This document shows, piece after piece, positions 1-12,999 of a DNA stretch of 64,000 nucleotides. Made by a program: the position numbers and the translations under genes. Below the pieces are notes generated by a model, which worked only from the letters and a program-made list of their open reading frames with translations, was not told the DNA's origin and did no database searches. How positions within the stretch are numbered: the first letter of the stretch is position 1; each line of letters begins with the position of its first letter. Origin of the DNA: Welwitschia mirabilis (taxonomy: Eukaryota; Gnetophyta; Gnetopsida; Welwitschiales); NCBI GenBank assembly GCA_051453625.1, contig JBOZIK010000001.1:111876683-111940682 (forward strand). Reading direction: 5' to 3'.

Positions 1-94
1 AGCTACTTACTATGTTAACTCTTGTATTTTGACTTAGCTCAAATACTATAGAAACTACAAATAATGATTAAAATTATAAAACCTACTATTACAG

Positions 95-2237
95 TAGATA
101 ATCTTAGTATGTCTAAATTTAGATGCTTTATCCAAGAATCATTTGTCATAGGGGAACAATCTTTAGAGCCCATATGAAGCTAAAAGAGTAATATAAAAAG
201 TTCATTAAGCTTTCTTTGGAATATTAATACTTAAAACAAATACCAGTATAAAAGTAAAAGATATCATACTGCCATTATATGTTTATATATACATTTGTCT
301 ATAGCCTCATCTAGTTTATCAAGTAAAATGAATATAAGATCAAAATATTACAAAAGTGATGCATTGATTTTCAGATTTTCATTGACTATTTTTGCTCGGC
401 TATAATAAAATAAAGGTAGTTAATTTCTTCAAAAGAATTAATAAGTAATTTAACCTGTAAAGTGATTCTTATTCTAAAATTTGATGAAGAGAACTCAAAA
501 GCAATGAGAGATATATGTGTGCATAATGCTTGTATAAGATCAATATCCAAGTACAAGTTAAAAGCTAAATGTCAAACTCATTAGTAAAATAATTATTATA
601 TAACCTCATTTTGAATATCATGTTTCAAGAATCTATAATAATTTTAATCCTTTTAAGTAAAGGACAACAAAATGATAAGTAATTAAAGTTCTGGACTCTT
701 GAATTACATATACCATACCAAATGTACTGAAGAATAGAAATTTAAAATTTAGATATAATTATGAAAATGAAATTACTACTTGTAAAGCACATTTAACACT
801 AGAGACATGAATCCAAAATTAGATAGAAACACAACCTAAACAACAAAATGATTAATTTATGATTAACATAAATAATTTAATTACTATATCTTTGAAAACA
901 AGAATAAAGAGGGATGATCTGCCAATTCTAAAAAGAAAGGTAAGGCAACATGAAGCACTAGCAAAAGGTAATGCAAAGCATTAGAGAAAAAGAAGCATAA
1001 ATATCTAGAGAATAGCACCTAGCATATATCTATTAATTAATGATTGAAAAAGTATAACTAAGATAATACAACTTCAAACTACTCCACTGGCTCTAGAGAG
1101 AGAAGCTGGCATATNNNNNNNNNNNNNNNNNNNNNNNNNNNNNNNNNNNNNNNNNNNNNNNNNNNNNNNNNNNNNNNNNNNNNNNNNNNNNNNNNNNNNN
1201 NNNNNNNNNNNNNNACAATCTTAGTATGTCTAAATCGAGATGCTTTATACAAGAATTATTTGTCATAGGGGAACAATCTTTATATCCCATATGAAGCTGA
1301 AAGAACAATATAGAAACTTCATTAAGCTTTCTTTGTAATATTAATACTTAAAACAAATACCAGTTTAAAAGTAAAAGATATCATACTACCATTATATGTT
1401 TAGATATACATTTTTCTATAGACTCATATGGTTTATCAAGTAAAATGAATATAAGATCAAAACATAATAAATGTGATGCATTAATTTTTAGATTCTCATT
1501 GATTATTTTTGTCTGACTATAATAAAATGAAAATAGTTAATTTTCTTCAAAATAATTACTAAGTAATTTAACAAATAAATTGATTCTTATTCTAAAATTT
1601 GATGAAGCGAACTCAAAAGCAATGAGAGATATATGTGTGCATAGTTCTTCTATAACATCAATCTCCAAAGTACAAGTTAAAAACCAAATGTCATGCATTA
1701 GAAAAATAATTATTATATGACCTCATTTAAAACATCATGCTTCAAGCATCTATAATGATTTTAAGACTTTTAAGCAAAGGATAACAAAATGGTAAGCAAT
1801 TCTAGTTTTGGATTCTTAAATTACGTATACCACATTAAATGTATTAAAGGATAGAAATCTAAAATTTAGATATACTTATGAAAATGAAATTACTACTTCT
1901 AAAGCACATTCAAGTTTGACACTAGAGACAAGGATTCACAATTATCTAAAAACATAACCTAAGCAACAAAATGATTAATTGATGATTTAGAAAAATTGTT
2001 TCATTACTATATGTTTGACAACATGAACAAAGAGGGATGATCTTCCAATTCTAAAAGGAAGGGTAAGGCAACATGAAGTACTAGCAAAAGGCAATGCAAA
2101 GCATCAAATAAAAATAAGCATTAATATTTAGAGAAAAGCACCTAGCATATCTCCATTAATTAATGATGCAAAAAGTATGATTAAGATGATACAACTTTAA
2201 ACTACTCCACTAGCTATGGAGAGAGAAGCTGGAATAT
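95..2237 (+). repeat. Duplicated contig ends around a 100-N gap (95-1114 and 1215-2237)
   Basis: The block beginning aatcttagtatgtctaaat before the gap is repeated after it, in the same order and down to the closing words gagagaagctgg. Differences are scattered substitutions and small indels, by eye under 10 percent. The second copy continues past the point where the first stops, as expected for overlapping contig ends. No gene, structural RNA or transposon protein is recognisable in either copy. Confidence 0.85.
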
Positions 2238-2581
2238 GATGCTATGTTCCCATTGTCATGAATATATATTTGAAACTTCATTATAGATGCAAAGCAGAGG
2301 ATAAGATAGCCTAATGGCTATAGTGTAGACCTAGTTATCTTAAGTGAAAAATAGTACAATCACACAATGGAAAAGAAAATGTGAAGTATAATTTACTAAT
2401 CCAAAAATGGCAGTTGTAAAAATTTATTGTATGAAAATAATAGCATATTAGTAAACTTGGATTTACATCACTATATTTTACCTAATTGTAGAGGTATATT
2501 TTGGACTAAAGTCTCAAAATCCCAAGATGAAACTTCAATGGAGATAATAAAATGAGTTGACATGCAAATGCTCCTTAAAAG

Positions 2582-2794
2582 CTGAAACTCTGTGTGTTAT
2601 GTATCTCCCTCCTTTCCATCATTAAACATAGATTCATTNNNNNNNNNNNNNNNNNNNNNNNNNNNNNNNNNNNNNNNNNNNNNNNNNNNNNNNNNNNNNN
2701 NNNNNNNNNNNNNNNNNNNNNNNNNNNNNNNNNNNNNNTGAAACTCTGTGTGTTATGTATCTCCCTCATTTCCATCATTAAACATAGATTCATT
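2582..2794 (+). repeat. 57-bp overlap across a 100-N gap
   Basis: The words from tgaaactctgtgtgttatg to aacatagattcatt occur at 2582-2638, end at the gap, and start again at 2739-2794 with one visible difference. This is a short unmerged overlap, not a biological tandem repeat. Open frames running through it on both strands are artefacts of the Ns. Confidence 0.85.
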
Positions 2795-3302
2795 ATGGTT
2801 TTTAATATTATTTTCAAATATCTCTCTCATCCTCCTTTAATTTTTGACTTTTTCTTGTAGTTTTCCTCTTAAAAATGTAGGATTTACATGTTTAACTAGG
2901 TGGTTATGTTTAGTAATTTTTGAGGGCATAGGCTTGTTTTTCTATCTTCTGTAGTATTTCTTACTATTCCTTTAGATAAAGTCCTCCTATTGTTTGCTAT
3001 AATGTCCTTAACATATGACCTATTATTGTGTTATAATATTTGTAATGTAATGTCATGAAACATAGGGTTGGTAGTGGTATCAAGAAAAGGAAAATATCTT
3101 GTACTGGAAGGCTAAGCAAGGGTAGTGAATAAAAGTGGTTTTTTTGGGTTGGCGATTATTGGAGGCATTTTCAATGTGAAGAGGAAAAAAATAAGATGCA
3201 TTTAGATCTAAGTCTCTATTAATGATGATGTACATTATGAATCTTAAATGGAATATTTCATATTGAGGATATTAGAGGATAGGATTGAGTGCCTTATATC
3301 TA

Positions 3303-3448
3303 TACTGCCTTGCACAATGATGCCTTGGGAAGTAATACCTAAAGGAGTAATGCCCCAGCTAGTAATGCCTCAAGGGTAATGTCTTAGGTGATTTTACCTC
3401 AAGGGGTACTCCCCTAGGTAGTAATGCCTAAATGGTAAGGCCTTGAGG
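3303..3448 (+). repeat. Degenerate minisatellite, unit about 16 bp (agtaatgcctcaaggg-like)
   Basis: Variants of agtaatgcctcaaggg follow each other: tgatgccttgggaag, taatacctaaagg, gtaatgccccagct, agtaatgcctcaaggg, taatgtcttaggtg, ttttacctcaagggg, agtaatgcctaaatgg and aaggccttgagg. Spacing is about 13-18 bp. It is richer in C and G than its surroundings. I know of no function for it. Confidence 0.7.
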
Positions 3449-6400
3449 AGGATCAAATTACAAGATTATGAGTATTGTTATGCATGGGTTGATCTACTTA
3501 GTGCTAACTAAGCTAGATAGGTAGGAGGGCATAGCTTATTTGATAAATCAAAGATAAACTTTGGATACATCCTATGTAAAAGAACTTGAATAGATGGGCC
3601 AATTACTGCCATGGAGATAAAATGTAATAAGGAATACTAAATAAGGACATGTTATTCTAAGCATAGTAAAATGTAATGTCTATTTTATTTTTTACAATTA
3701 AAGTAACATAATTTATATCAATAAAAGCATTTTAATGTTTAATTTATTAATTATACCATGAAATTAATGTCTTTATTATATTTCCTTCATAATATTATGT
3801 TAGGATTATAATACTAAGTCAACACATGAATATTTTTAGATTATATAGAGAGAAATATATAAAATAAATAGATTTCTTCCTTTCAAAGTTCTTATCAAGT
3901 TCTTATTTTAAGACATTATAACATGTTTGTATGAAAACTTAGATAAACCTTCCAAATCATTGAACCTATATAGCTAAAACCTAAAGTTACAATTCATATG
4001 TATTTTGTAAATAATGGAACTAATCATTTAGGGCATAGTGGTTGAAGTTTGTATGATTAAAATTGTATCATCTTGAGTAGAGTTTTGTGGAAATTTCCAT
4101 ATAATAAAAGACATACTATTGATAGGCCTTTTGAAAAAAATTCAATTAGGGTTTATGAGAAATTTTCCAAAAACCTATACTATTAAGTACAAATTCCAAA
4201 CCTAAGATAAAATCTAAGGAAATTCAATTGTATTGCACTCGCCATGAAAGGATTAGCAAGATAGAATCTAATGTAGATAATCACAAGGGATTAAACTATT
4301 GGAAGTGGTATTTAANNNNNNNNNAATAATGAAAACAAAAAAAAATAACATAACTTAGTAAAAACTATTGAAAAAACTTCTAGTTTAATCTGATGAGATT
4401 ATAAAAATCCTTTGCTAAACAATCACAAATGATGTTTCTTATAATATTTGAAAAGATCCATGTTAATGATTGTACTCATTACAATTAACAAAGACAAGGA
4501 TGATAAATTATCAAAGCATTTGATTGCATTTATTATTATCCTTCTTCTAATTCTAATATTTTATTTGCACTATTATTATTTCTATGTTATTTTATGATGC
4601 TTAAAGATATTTGTTTTAGAAGATAATTCAAGATCATAATCCAACATACTTCTATCATGCATAAATCTATCTAAAATCAAGATTATAGATATAAACTTGA
4701 GTGCAATAAAAAGTATTATGGAATTTGACTTTATAAGCACATCCAAATTATTGATTTCATAACAAGATAGATGTATAACGAGCAACATCCTTAGAAATGA
4801 TATTTAATAAAACCTAAAATAAAATAAGACAAATCATTATATTAAATTACTTGTAATGACCACCTATGAGATTTGCTACTACCAAGATAGATGTTTAGGC
4901 TAATAAACTTACAACCAGTCTAGCTTTTGCAATTGAGACACATTGTTGTTTCATATCCTTAAGTAAGGCCTATAGACATTAAATTTTATGTTTACTCTTT
5001 TATAGATTCAACTCATACAAATCACTAGGCAAATTAGAGATATGTATTTCATCAATGACCAACACAACTATCTACCTAGAGTTCAACATTCATTTTATCA
5101 AATTCATCTATGTAGCATACTCCATGGTTAGTAAGTACTATGATACCTAGACTTCAAAAAATGCTAAAGCTATTACATACCAAAATACCATATCATGATT
5201 TAATAAGAAAGGATGCATATATTTAGATATCATCCTATAGTTCTTTGAAATAAAGTCCCACTTTTGTGAAGAGAACACCAAATAGGTATGAATTAAAACA
5301 TAATTAAGCTTTTTAAAAATTATTTCATTAAAATAAAGATATACTTCTTAAATAATTAAACTTCTCATTTCAATGAACTAAACATGATTTAAAACATTCA
5401 TCTCTTTTCACTAAACTACAAATTATCATCAATTTAGAGACATAATTTTAGAGAATAACATAAACTTTCAAACAACTAAAATGGCTTAGAATTCTTTGTA
5501 TAATAATAAAAAAAAGATCCATTTCATATAATAGTACCAAGTAACCTTAAGACATTTAATCCAATTATTATTTTTGATTTGTTTTGGCTCACTTTATTTA
5601 TTTTTCTAGTTAATTTGTCCACATTTAGAATTTTCACTTCCATATACTCATATGCATTAGATAATTGTCTATTTTCTATTAAATTATATATTTAGATAAC
5701 TATTATCTTTATCTAATTTATATGTCTTACTGGAATTTTGAGTCTGGTTATAGTTTTTAAATAAGATACTCTTTTATTTGACTTATATTTGTGTTGTCAT
5801 CACATCATTTCATATTACATAATGTTAAAAGAACCATCATAGAGAAGTAGTTCACATCTCTTGATAATATTATTCTAGTAATAAATGTATTCTAATGACA
5901 TTTATAGATATTAAAGTTATAGAGTATTTAGAAACTATCTTTTCAGACCTTATGTCATTGTTGACATTTAGCCGACTAGTCCCTTAGTCACCAATGCTAC
6001 CTTTGTTTTTAAGCTTACCAACCCTTGAAACACTAGTCCTTCATTGCACTTCTAGAAATAAAATATTTTTAAAACTAATTAACATGTAAAAACATTTAGT
6101 GCAAATATATTCAATAAAACATAGATTGAAAGTAATAAAGCAGAACTTGTTTCAAGGAAATATTTTCTTAACAACATTCTTTTCAATTTGATTGAGGATT
6201 ATCGATATATCTTGATTTTACATTTAAGTCAGCTTGAGAGGCATTCAAGTTGACCTATATGTTAAAATCATCTAATGAAGAGGGTGACATTAAAGGAAAA
6301 ATACACAAGTGAAAACAAAACAAGAATAAAAGGATATGGATGGGGTCCACCATAGTTTAGTTTAGAAGAAGACGTTATTTCTATACATTGGCACTACTTT

Positions 6401-6680
6401 TTGGCCTAGGCAGGCTGACTACAGAGAAATAGATGAAGGACTCAATTAGTTAGTTAATGGAGTGTCAAATCTAGACAAATAGTAACTCCAAAATAGATAA
6501 AGGTTAAAATATAACATAATGGAGAATGTTATGTACACATGACACTTTGTTTTATGTGGTGAAATTTGAAATGCTATGGATATTTTTAGTACAAAATCCA
6601 TTTCACAAGCATTTTTTAACAAAGATATGAAAATCAGGATCCTACTTGTAGAAACGAAATGGGTGGATGCACTTGAATAT

Positions 6681-8973
6681 TGATATTTCATGCTTTCACT
6701 AGAATGTTGGTTTCTTTATATACATCTTACTTTAGCAAACTTCAGCTTGAAGTTTTAAGTTTACAAAAAGAAGGTAAGGCTAACTCTAAACTTGTTAATG
6801 ACAAATTAATAATCCAAGAACATAAAATAAGATTAGTGAATTATGACATTGATGAGTCCAATAACATTATAATATTCATGAGNNNNNNNNNNNNNNNNNN
6901 NNNNNNNNNNNNNNNNNNNNNNNNNNNNNNNNNNNNNNNNNNNNNNNNNNNNNNNNNNNNNNNNNNNNNNNNNNNNNNNNNNNNNNNNNNNNNNNNNNNN
7001 NNNNNNNNNNNNNNNNNNNNNNNNNNNNNNNNNNNNNNNNNNNNNNNNNNNNNNNNCAATACCAAATCCTAAAATAATTTAGTTAAACTCATTTGTTTAA
7101 ATACAGAGTCTTGGATGGGTTCCTGACAAATAGGAGGTAAATGGTGGAGGACCTACTATTAAGTTAGATCAAGACTTGCTAAATTTATGCTCATATGACA
7201 TGATGGATTGTATTATTTGGCAATATTTGGTGCAATTTCAATGCATTTGGAAAGTTTACCAGTGTGTATCATGCTATTAAAGGAAAGTTGCAGTGTGTCA
7301 ATGTCGTTCATTAAAGTTTTAACTACTATAAAATAATTTTGCAATTCTTATAGTACATTTTTTAGTATTGTGTTAAGAAACATCATTAAGTGCATTTAAT
7401 CTCAATTTTTCAATTTTATTTAGACATTTATGTTATCAAAATCTTAAAGAATGTGATACCAAGGACCTTTTCTATTTTACTCTTATTAACCTTAGCTTCT
7501 TATCATAAATTATGATCCCATTATTTAGAGGATCTTGTAAATTTTTTTGGATCTTATATAATCATCTGAATACTTTAAAACTTTATTATTGGATGTTTCT
7601 AATTGATTAGTTCTTTAGAAATGATACTAGTAGCATAGAAATTGAAATAGTGATAACACTGATTACAAAGGAAATAGAAATTAAAACAGTTAAATTAGAA
7701 CTCATAAGTGACTCAATTGATAGAACATCTTCATCACCCAACGTTATAGTATTAATGATTACGCTAATAGAATNNNNNNNNNNTAATAGAATTAATAGGA
7801 AAAAAATTAAATTTATAGTCCTTTTATGATTTTGCATTACTATTTTTGCTGAAATTCCACCTGTAATGATGAAAGCAGGGCACGTTCTAAAAACCATGGT
7901 TTTCAATGTGTCCATGCTCAGAGTGAGGCCCTTTTAAATGGTCTAAAACTAATGTGGTATTCTTTGATTTCTCAGACTCTTTCAATGTTATCAGTATTAA
8001 TGGATGTGTTAAAGAAGCTTTACTTTAGAAGCAAATAGTTCCTTTGGGAAGTATGATATTTAAGAATAATACCCAAAAGCCTTAATGAATCATGTGCTTT
8101 ATGCAAGATCAATTTTCTTTATAAGGCATTATACAAGACTTTCAATGAGACATAGTAAGAAAAAATAATATTCATCTTAAATTTCTATCCCCTTTATTTC
8201 TTTCTTTCAGGAGCCCTCTTATCCCCAGTGCTTTAAGCTCTTTCATTATCCTTCCTAGGTACATGTTTGTGGATTTACCCTATGAAGCCTTATCAATCTC
8301 ATCCTATATAGATAATTTTTAATGAATAGTCATCATCACCTTCTTTTTTCTTCTCTCTTTCATTGCTATCATCCTATTTGAAGGAAAGTTTAATTTATGA
8401 TCCATCTTTATACTAGGGAAGCATTCCTATTAACATCCCAAAAATGNNNNNNNNNNNNNNNNNNNNNNNNNNNNNNNNNNNNNNNNNNNNNNNNNNNNNN
8501 NNNNNNNNNNNNNNNNNNNNNNNNNNNNNNNNNNNNNNNNNNNNNNGATCATCTATCAAACTTAGAGGGATTTTATAGCTGATAATTTTAATCCTAATAA
8601 AATTTATCTTCCTTATATCAATCCTGATAGTAGTAGACTAGATCTTTAACACTAAAGTACTCTCAAAAGAAAATCTTTAAGGTGATTTACTTTGTTAAAT
8701 CCTGAGGACGTCTAGATCTCTTTTGATGTATGCTCTAGCTAAAACTTTATAACAGTGTGAAGGAGAAGAGTGGANNNNNNNNNNNNNNNNNNNNNNNNNN
8801 NNNNNNNNNNNNNNNNNNNNNNNNNNNNNNNNNNNNNNNNNNNNNNNNNNNNNNNNNNNNNNNNNNNNNNNNNNNNNNNNNNNNNNNNNNNNNNNNNNNN
8901 NNNNNNNNNNNNNNNNNNNNNNNNNNNNNNNNNNNNNNNNNNNNNNNNNNNNNNNNNNNNNNNNNNNNNNNNN
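6681..8973. other. Unassigned AT-rich DNA with several assembly gaps
   Basis: Contains N runs at 6883-7056, 7774-7783, 8447-8546 and 8775-8973. The 100-N gap at 8447 is unusual in this window because its flanks share no obvious sequence. The longest gap-limited open frame is on the minus strand (7607-7915, 102 codons including four unknown residues, with hydrophobic stretches). I do not recognise it and no domain motif is visible. Confidence 0.5.

Positions 8974-9005
<32 letters not shown>
8974..9005 (+). repeat. (GT)16 microsatellite at the edge of a 199-N gap
   Basis: Sixteen uninterrupted GT units directly follow the N run 8775-8973, so the true array may extend into the gap. The Thr-His and Val-Cys repeat peptides read here are translations of the microsatellite, not proteins. 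Confidence 0.95.
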
Positions 9006-9007
<2 letters not shown>

Positions 9008-9782
9008 TCCGTAATAGCAGCAATGTTGTTTAAGTAAGATAGGTAATGATCATGCAAAGATACCATAAACTACTTTGCTAAAGATATCTGTTAAAGGATG
9101 AATGCTATTGGCCTATTTAGATTATTCTAACAGGGGATAGGTAAATATCTTCTAATGGAGATTCAGTGTTTGCATATCATTAGATCCTTACTCTGACTAT
9201 TGATGTATGGACAAAAAAGTAGTGAGGTGTGATGAAATTTAAATGTTTTTGTATAAAATCATTTTTCCAATTTGTAGATAAAGTTTAATAATTAAAAAGA
9301 GAATGCTAACCAAAACAAGGTTATTATGAAATAGATTTAAATAAATAGGAAAATATTCTATTTAAAACTTAATTTTTTTAATAATAATTTTGCTTTCCTT
9401 TCTTTTTTATTTAAGTTTTAATTAAAAAGTACCTTGAATTTCTCTCCTACTCTAAACATCACAACCCAGTAATATTTAAGGGATTTAGTATGATTCTACA
9501 ATAGTAATAGAAAGCATCTATTAAAGAGAATATCTTTGCACTTAAGAAAGGAGCTTTAAAGCTTGATTTCCTTTAAATTATTTGCAATCTTGACACTTTA
9601 AATGAATGGTTAAACAAATATTTACATTAAAATTCATAATAAAATTATAAGATGTGTATTAAGCATTTGTGGTTTATGCCTATATTTACCCCTCTTAATA
9701 AGAAGGGAAAAGATTAAATTACCATTTAAAACTATGAACTATGTAATCTTAAAAGATTCTTTTATAAAATTTTTAAAATTAC
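9006..9782. other. AT-rich spacer; no gene seen
   Basis: No coding similarity was found. It lies downstream, on the minus strand, of the BRIZ-like exon. The next BRIZ exons (continuation of the N-terminal domain, then RING and UBP zinc finger) were looked for and not found here, so the gene fragment appears to stop after one splice donor. Confidence 0.5.
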
Positions 9783-10049
9783 CTCTAATAAAGAGAAGAA
9801 ATTTTTATTATAATGCTGATAAAAGTCATCAACTAGTTTTTGATCATCATACGTCATAATGATGCTATATCGATCACTCAGCCTGTCATTCCTAAAACTT
9901 AAACAATATTTTATTGATTTAAAAACAACCAATACATCATATAATAAAGTTATAATAGTAAGAGTAATATGACCAATTATATGATCACATACATCACTAT
10001 GCATATTTATAAATACACCTAAAAACCAACAAAAATTTGCATAAGTCAT
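9783..10049 (-). pseudogene. BRIZ / BRAP2-type RING-ZnF-UBP ubiquitin ligase, N-terminal fragment
   Basis: Two minus-strand exons resemble the N-terminal BRAP2 domain of plant BRIZ1/BRIZ2 proteins, E3 ubiquitin ligases that pair through coiled coils and carry RING and UBP-type zinc fingers. The exon at 9783-9891 reads NDRLSDRYSIIM followed by DDQKLVDDFYQHYN and ends FSLLE, the conserved part of the domain. It is bounded by an acceptor (ttttag, 9892-9893) and a donor (gtaatt, from 9782). An upstream piece, 9993-10049, reads MTYANFCWFLGVFI, followed by a GTATGT donor-like site, leaving a 101-nt intron. The phase across that intron does not match cleanly and the upstream piece runs into a 100-N gap. 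RING, zinc finger and coiled coil are absent, so this is a captured or degraded fragment. The retained intron argues against an origin by reverse transcription. Identification is from memory of the family, without a search. Confidence 0.72.
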
Positions 10050-10149
10050 NNNNNNNNNNNNNNNNNNNNNNNNNNNNNNNNNNNNNNNNNNNNNNNNNNN
10101 NNNNNNNNNNNNNNNNNNNNNNNNNNNNNNNNNNNNNNNNNNNNNNNNN

Positions 10150-10619
10150 TGTAATTGGGAATGACAAGCACACACATAAGGATTCTCAAAAAGCAAGAAT
10201 TAGAACTGGAATAAATTTTAAATTACCATTTTAAATTTTCTTTTAAGTGTAAAATAATATGTTGTTATTAGATCCCACAAGCAACCTCTTTTTTCTAGAT
10301 TACACCTCCTTAAGAATATGACCTTTAATAGTAGTTGGAACACAAGGATTTTTAATGTAACAAGTTTTAATATCAAACTTAAACAAAAAATATATTATTA
10401 GATTAGACTGTACTGGGTTGATTTAAACTTACAAAACATCAGTAGTGTTTTTATCCTCTAAATAAAATTTAACATAAAGATCCACTTTGTATAATAAACA
10501 TAATCACATCAAATTGTACATATTCCCTTTTTTAAGATGCAAGCCTTAACTTTGCTAAGAAGTTTACATAATTTAAAATAATGATAAAACATTGATGATG
10601 CCTAACTAAAAGGAACATA
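10150..10619. other. AT-rich spacer after a 100-N gap; no gene seen
   Basis: The flanks of the 10050-10149 gap share no obvious duplicated sequence, unlike most 100-N gaps here. Further upstream exons of the BRIZ-like fragment would be expected on the minus strand, but none is recognised. Confidence 0.45.
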
Positions 10620-10828
10620 CTAAGTGTTAAAAAAGTTAATACCATCTTAGACATCATAATTAGTCATTGTTCTCTTGTCTTTAACACTCTTTCTACAAAG
10701 GCAGCTAGTGTAGCTAGCAATCATTAAACATAATAAGTGTTAAGAAAGATAATATCATCTTAGGCATCATAACTAGGCTCTGTTCTCTTATCTTCAATGC
10801 TCTTTTTATGAAGGAATTTAGCATACCC
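10620..10828 (+). repeat. Direct tandem duplication, unit about 113 bp
   Basis: taagtgttaaaaaagttaat through the words catcttagacatcataa and gttctcttgtcttt to aaaggcagctagtg is repeated as taagtgttaagaaagataat through gaaggaatttagc. There is no N gap between the copies, so this duplication is in the DNA and not an artefact of contig joining. A third, weaker copy may lie around 11030-11095 (tataaaggagctagtg). Confidence 0.75.
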
Positions 10829-12999
10829 AAAAGTCAATAAAAATAGTTTAAACAACCTTTATTCTTATTATCTAAAATCTAGTAACTAGTATAAGCTTTG
10901 CAAATTAATCCTTGAATGAATGAAATAATAACTCCACTTAGCATGTTGCCAAGGCTCACAACACCCAACTAAAGAGATATTCCTAATTCCTTAAGTTTTT
11001 TAGGAAATTTATCATAAAATAATTCTTACACTCTCATTCTTGTCAATGCTTATCCTATTCTAATGCGTTTTATAAAGGAGCTAGTGAGTTATCACATTTA
11101 GAAAAGCCATAGACGATGGTTGGTTGAACTAGATTAAGATACATCAAGCAGAAACCTTTTATTAATCAAATTCCTTATAATAAGATGCATTCTTGATCTA
11201 CTTGTGTTATGTTTATTCCAATTTTATGAAATTCATATGAATAATATAGATGCATATGAGCAACATATTTTTCAAAATAATTGCTGACAAAAGTTCTTTT
11301 ATTTTGCTATTATCATTACCTTGTTTTCTCTTACTACTCATAAATAGTAAAAGTGATGTATCATTGTACTACTTGATAAATTTATATCAAAGCATGATTG
11401 GTAATAATGATATATAAATCTTTGTCTATGGCTAGGTTGAATATTCAGAAATTTAGTGGATAAAATTTGTTAATGTGGAGATAACAAAAAATGGATTTCT
11501 TGGTGCTAAAGAATATTGATGTGATGATTAAATAATAGTTATGCCTTGTATCCAATGATGAATTGACCACAATGGATAACAAAGATTTATCTCATTTGAT
11601 TTTGGAAGAACTAGAGTCTGGCTTTATTGCCATCATTAACTCTCATGATGAATCATGACTATTTGACATTACAAAATCTAGTGCAACTAATTTTGACCTC
11701 TTCATTTACAAGATGTAGTTAATAGGGGAGGTAGAGATGACATTACTTTAGACATCTAATACATCTCAGCTTATCCACAAATGCTTCCTTTAGCTAATTA
11801 ACACTCTTTGAATCTATGCCATTTCTAAATCTATGTGGCACTATTAGATTTTCATGCATGGTGGGAGATCTTGGTAATGCAATGCCATATTGCCCTTTTT
11901 AGGAAAACATCACAGTATCATTCTGAGTTTGTTTAAGTAAGATTTTATAGAAACTGATAAAGTTTTCAAAATATCTAAAATATTTTATAACAACTCAGTC
12001 ATCTTTTTTAGAATCTTATAGAAGATTAAAAAAGCCACAACATTAATTCTTTTAGAGTTATAACCCACCAAAATTTCATATAGACTCAAATAATTTATTA
12101 AACACTAAAAAAATTTTATAGAAACTCTAAAATATTTTTTCAAATACCTTGAAAAGATTTAAAAATCCATACAATGAATTCTTTAATACTCAAAAAAATT
12201 TTATAGAAACTCAGAGATATTTCAAATGTACATGAATTTTTAAAGTAACCCAGAGCTGTCTTGGAAACTAAGAACAGAGTAACAAAGCCAAACCATAGCA
12301 TGAAGCTTCTCAACAAATTTATTGATATAGATTTACCTTAAGTCAAATACAGGGTAAGATTAAGACTAATTTCATATTTATATACTTCCTTGGAATGGAC
12401 ACAAGATTTTTATCTTTTCCTTTTGAATGTATGGATATAAAGATTTAATTTCATTTCTTTTATTTAACATAATAGATTTTAGTTTTCATTTTTGAAAGAT
12501 ATTATTAGATTGTCAATACTTTAGTTATGGTAAGAGAAAGACGGTCACTAATTAATTAAAGGATAAAACACCAATGGGAGATCATATATTATGTATCAAA
12601 AGATGACCATGGAAAAAAAACCATAGGAGTATTATGTCACATGTGAGAAAAAGTTTCTATTTTGAAAGCCAGACTCATTTGAGATTTAAATGTTATAATA
12701 AGAAACTAGGTTCTCAAAGAAATGTCATCATTAATAATTAGATAAATGGATGACATAGTAACTACAATTTTAAAATAAAAATGATAAATTATTAAAAATG
12801 GTATCTTATAGGTCCTATAATCACTATTTATTGATTTTAGGAAATTTAATGAAAAAATTTACTTTGGACATTTGTCTGCTTCTCCATCCTAGCATATGAA
12901 AGACAAATGGAAAAGGCTTAAAAATGATGTGTAGTTATAAATATTTTTCTACTTAAAAACTAATCATTTTTATTCTTATATCATAAGGAGGAAAGCATT
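10829..12999. other. Unassigned DNA including a degenerate repeat of about 85-100 bp at 11935-12240
   Basis: At 11940, 12010, 12108 and 12193 similar phrases recur (attttatagaaactc, with aattcttt about 60 bp later), giving roughly four diverged units. The rest shows no recognisable gene. The frame at 11570-11670 (MDNKDLSHLILEELESGF) reads like protein but matches no family I can name. Confidence 0.5.

Larger units (their letters stand above)
2254..6680. other. AT-rich stretch without recognisable genes
   Basis: Apart from the small overlap pair at 2582-2794 and the minisatellite at 3303-3448, no coding homology, LTR boundary or RNA gene is visible on either strand. Open frames are under about 85 codons and have the Ile/Leu/Phe/Lys/Asn-rich composition expected by chance. 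A 9-N gap lies at 4316-4324. The stretch is probably old, degraded repeat DNA. Confidence 0.6.

Noticed and set aside
2305-2345. Small hairpin atagcc-taat-ggctat, considered as a tRNA arm
   Set aside because: No acceptor stem, T-loop or other cloverleaf parts around it.
7607-7915. 102-codon minus-strand ORF with hydrophobic segments
   Set aside because: No family recognised, it crosses a 10-N gap and its composition is AT-driven; kept only as a remark in the regional entry.
8695-9066. Overlapping ORFs with Thr-His or Val-Cys repeats
   Set aside because: They are translations of the (GT)n microsatellite joined to Ns.
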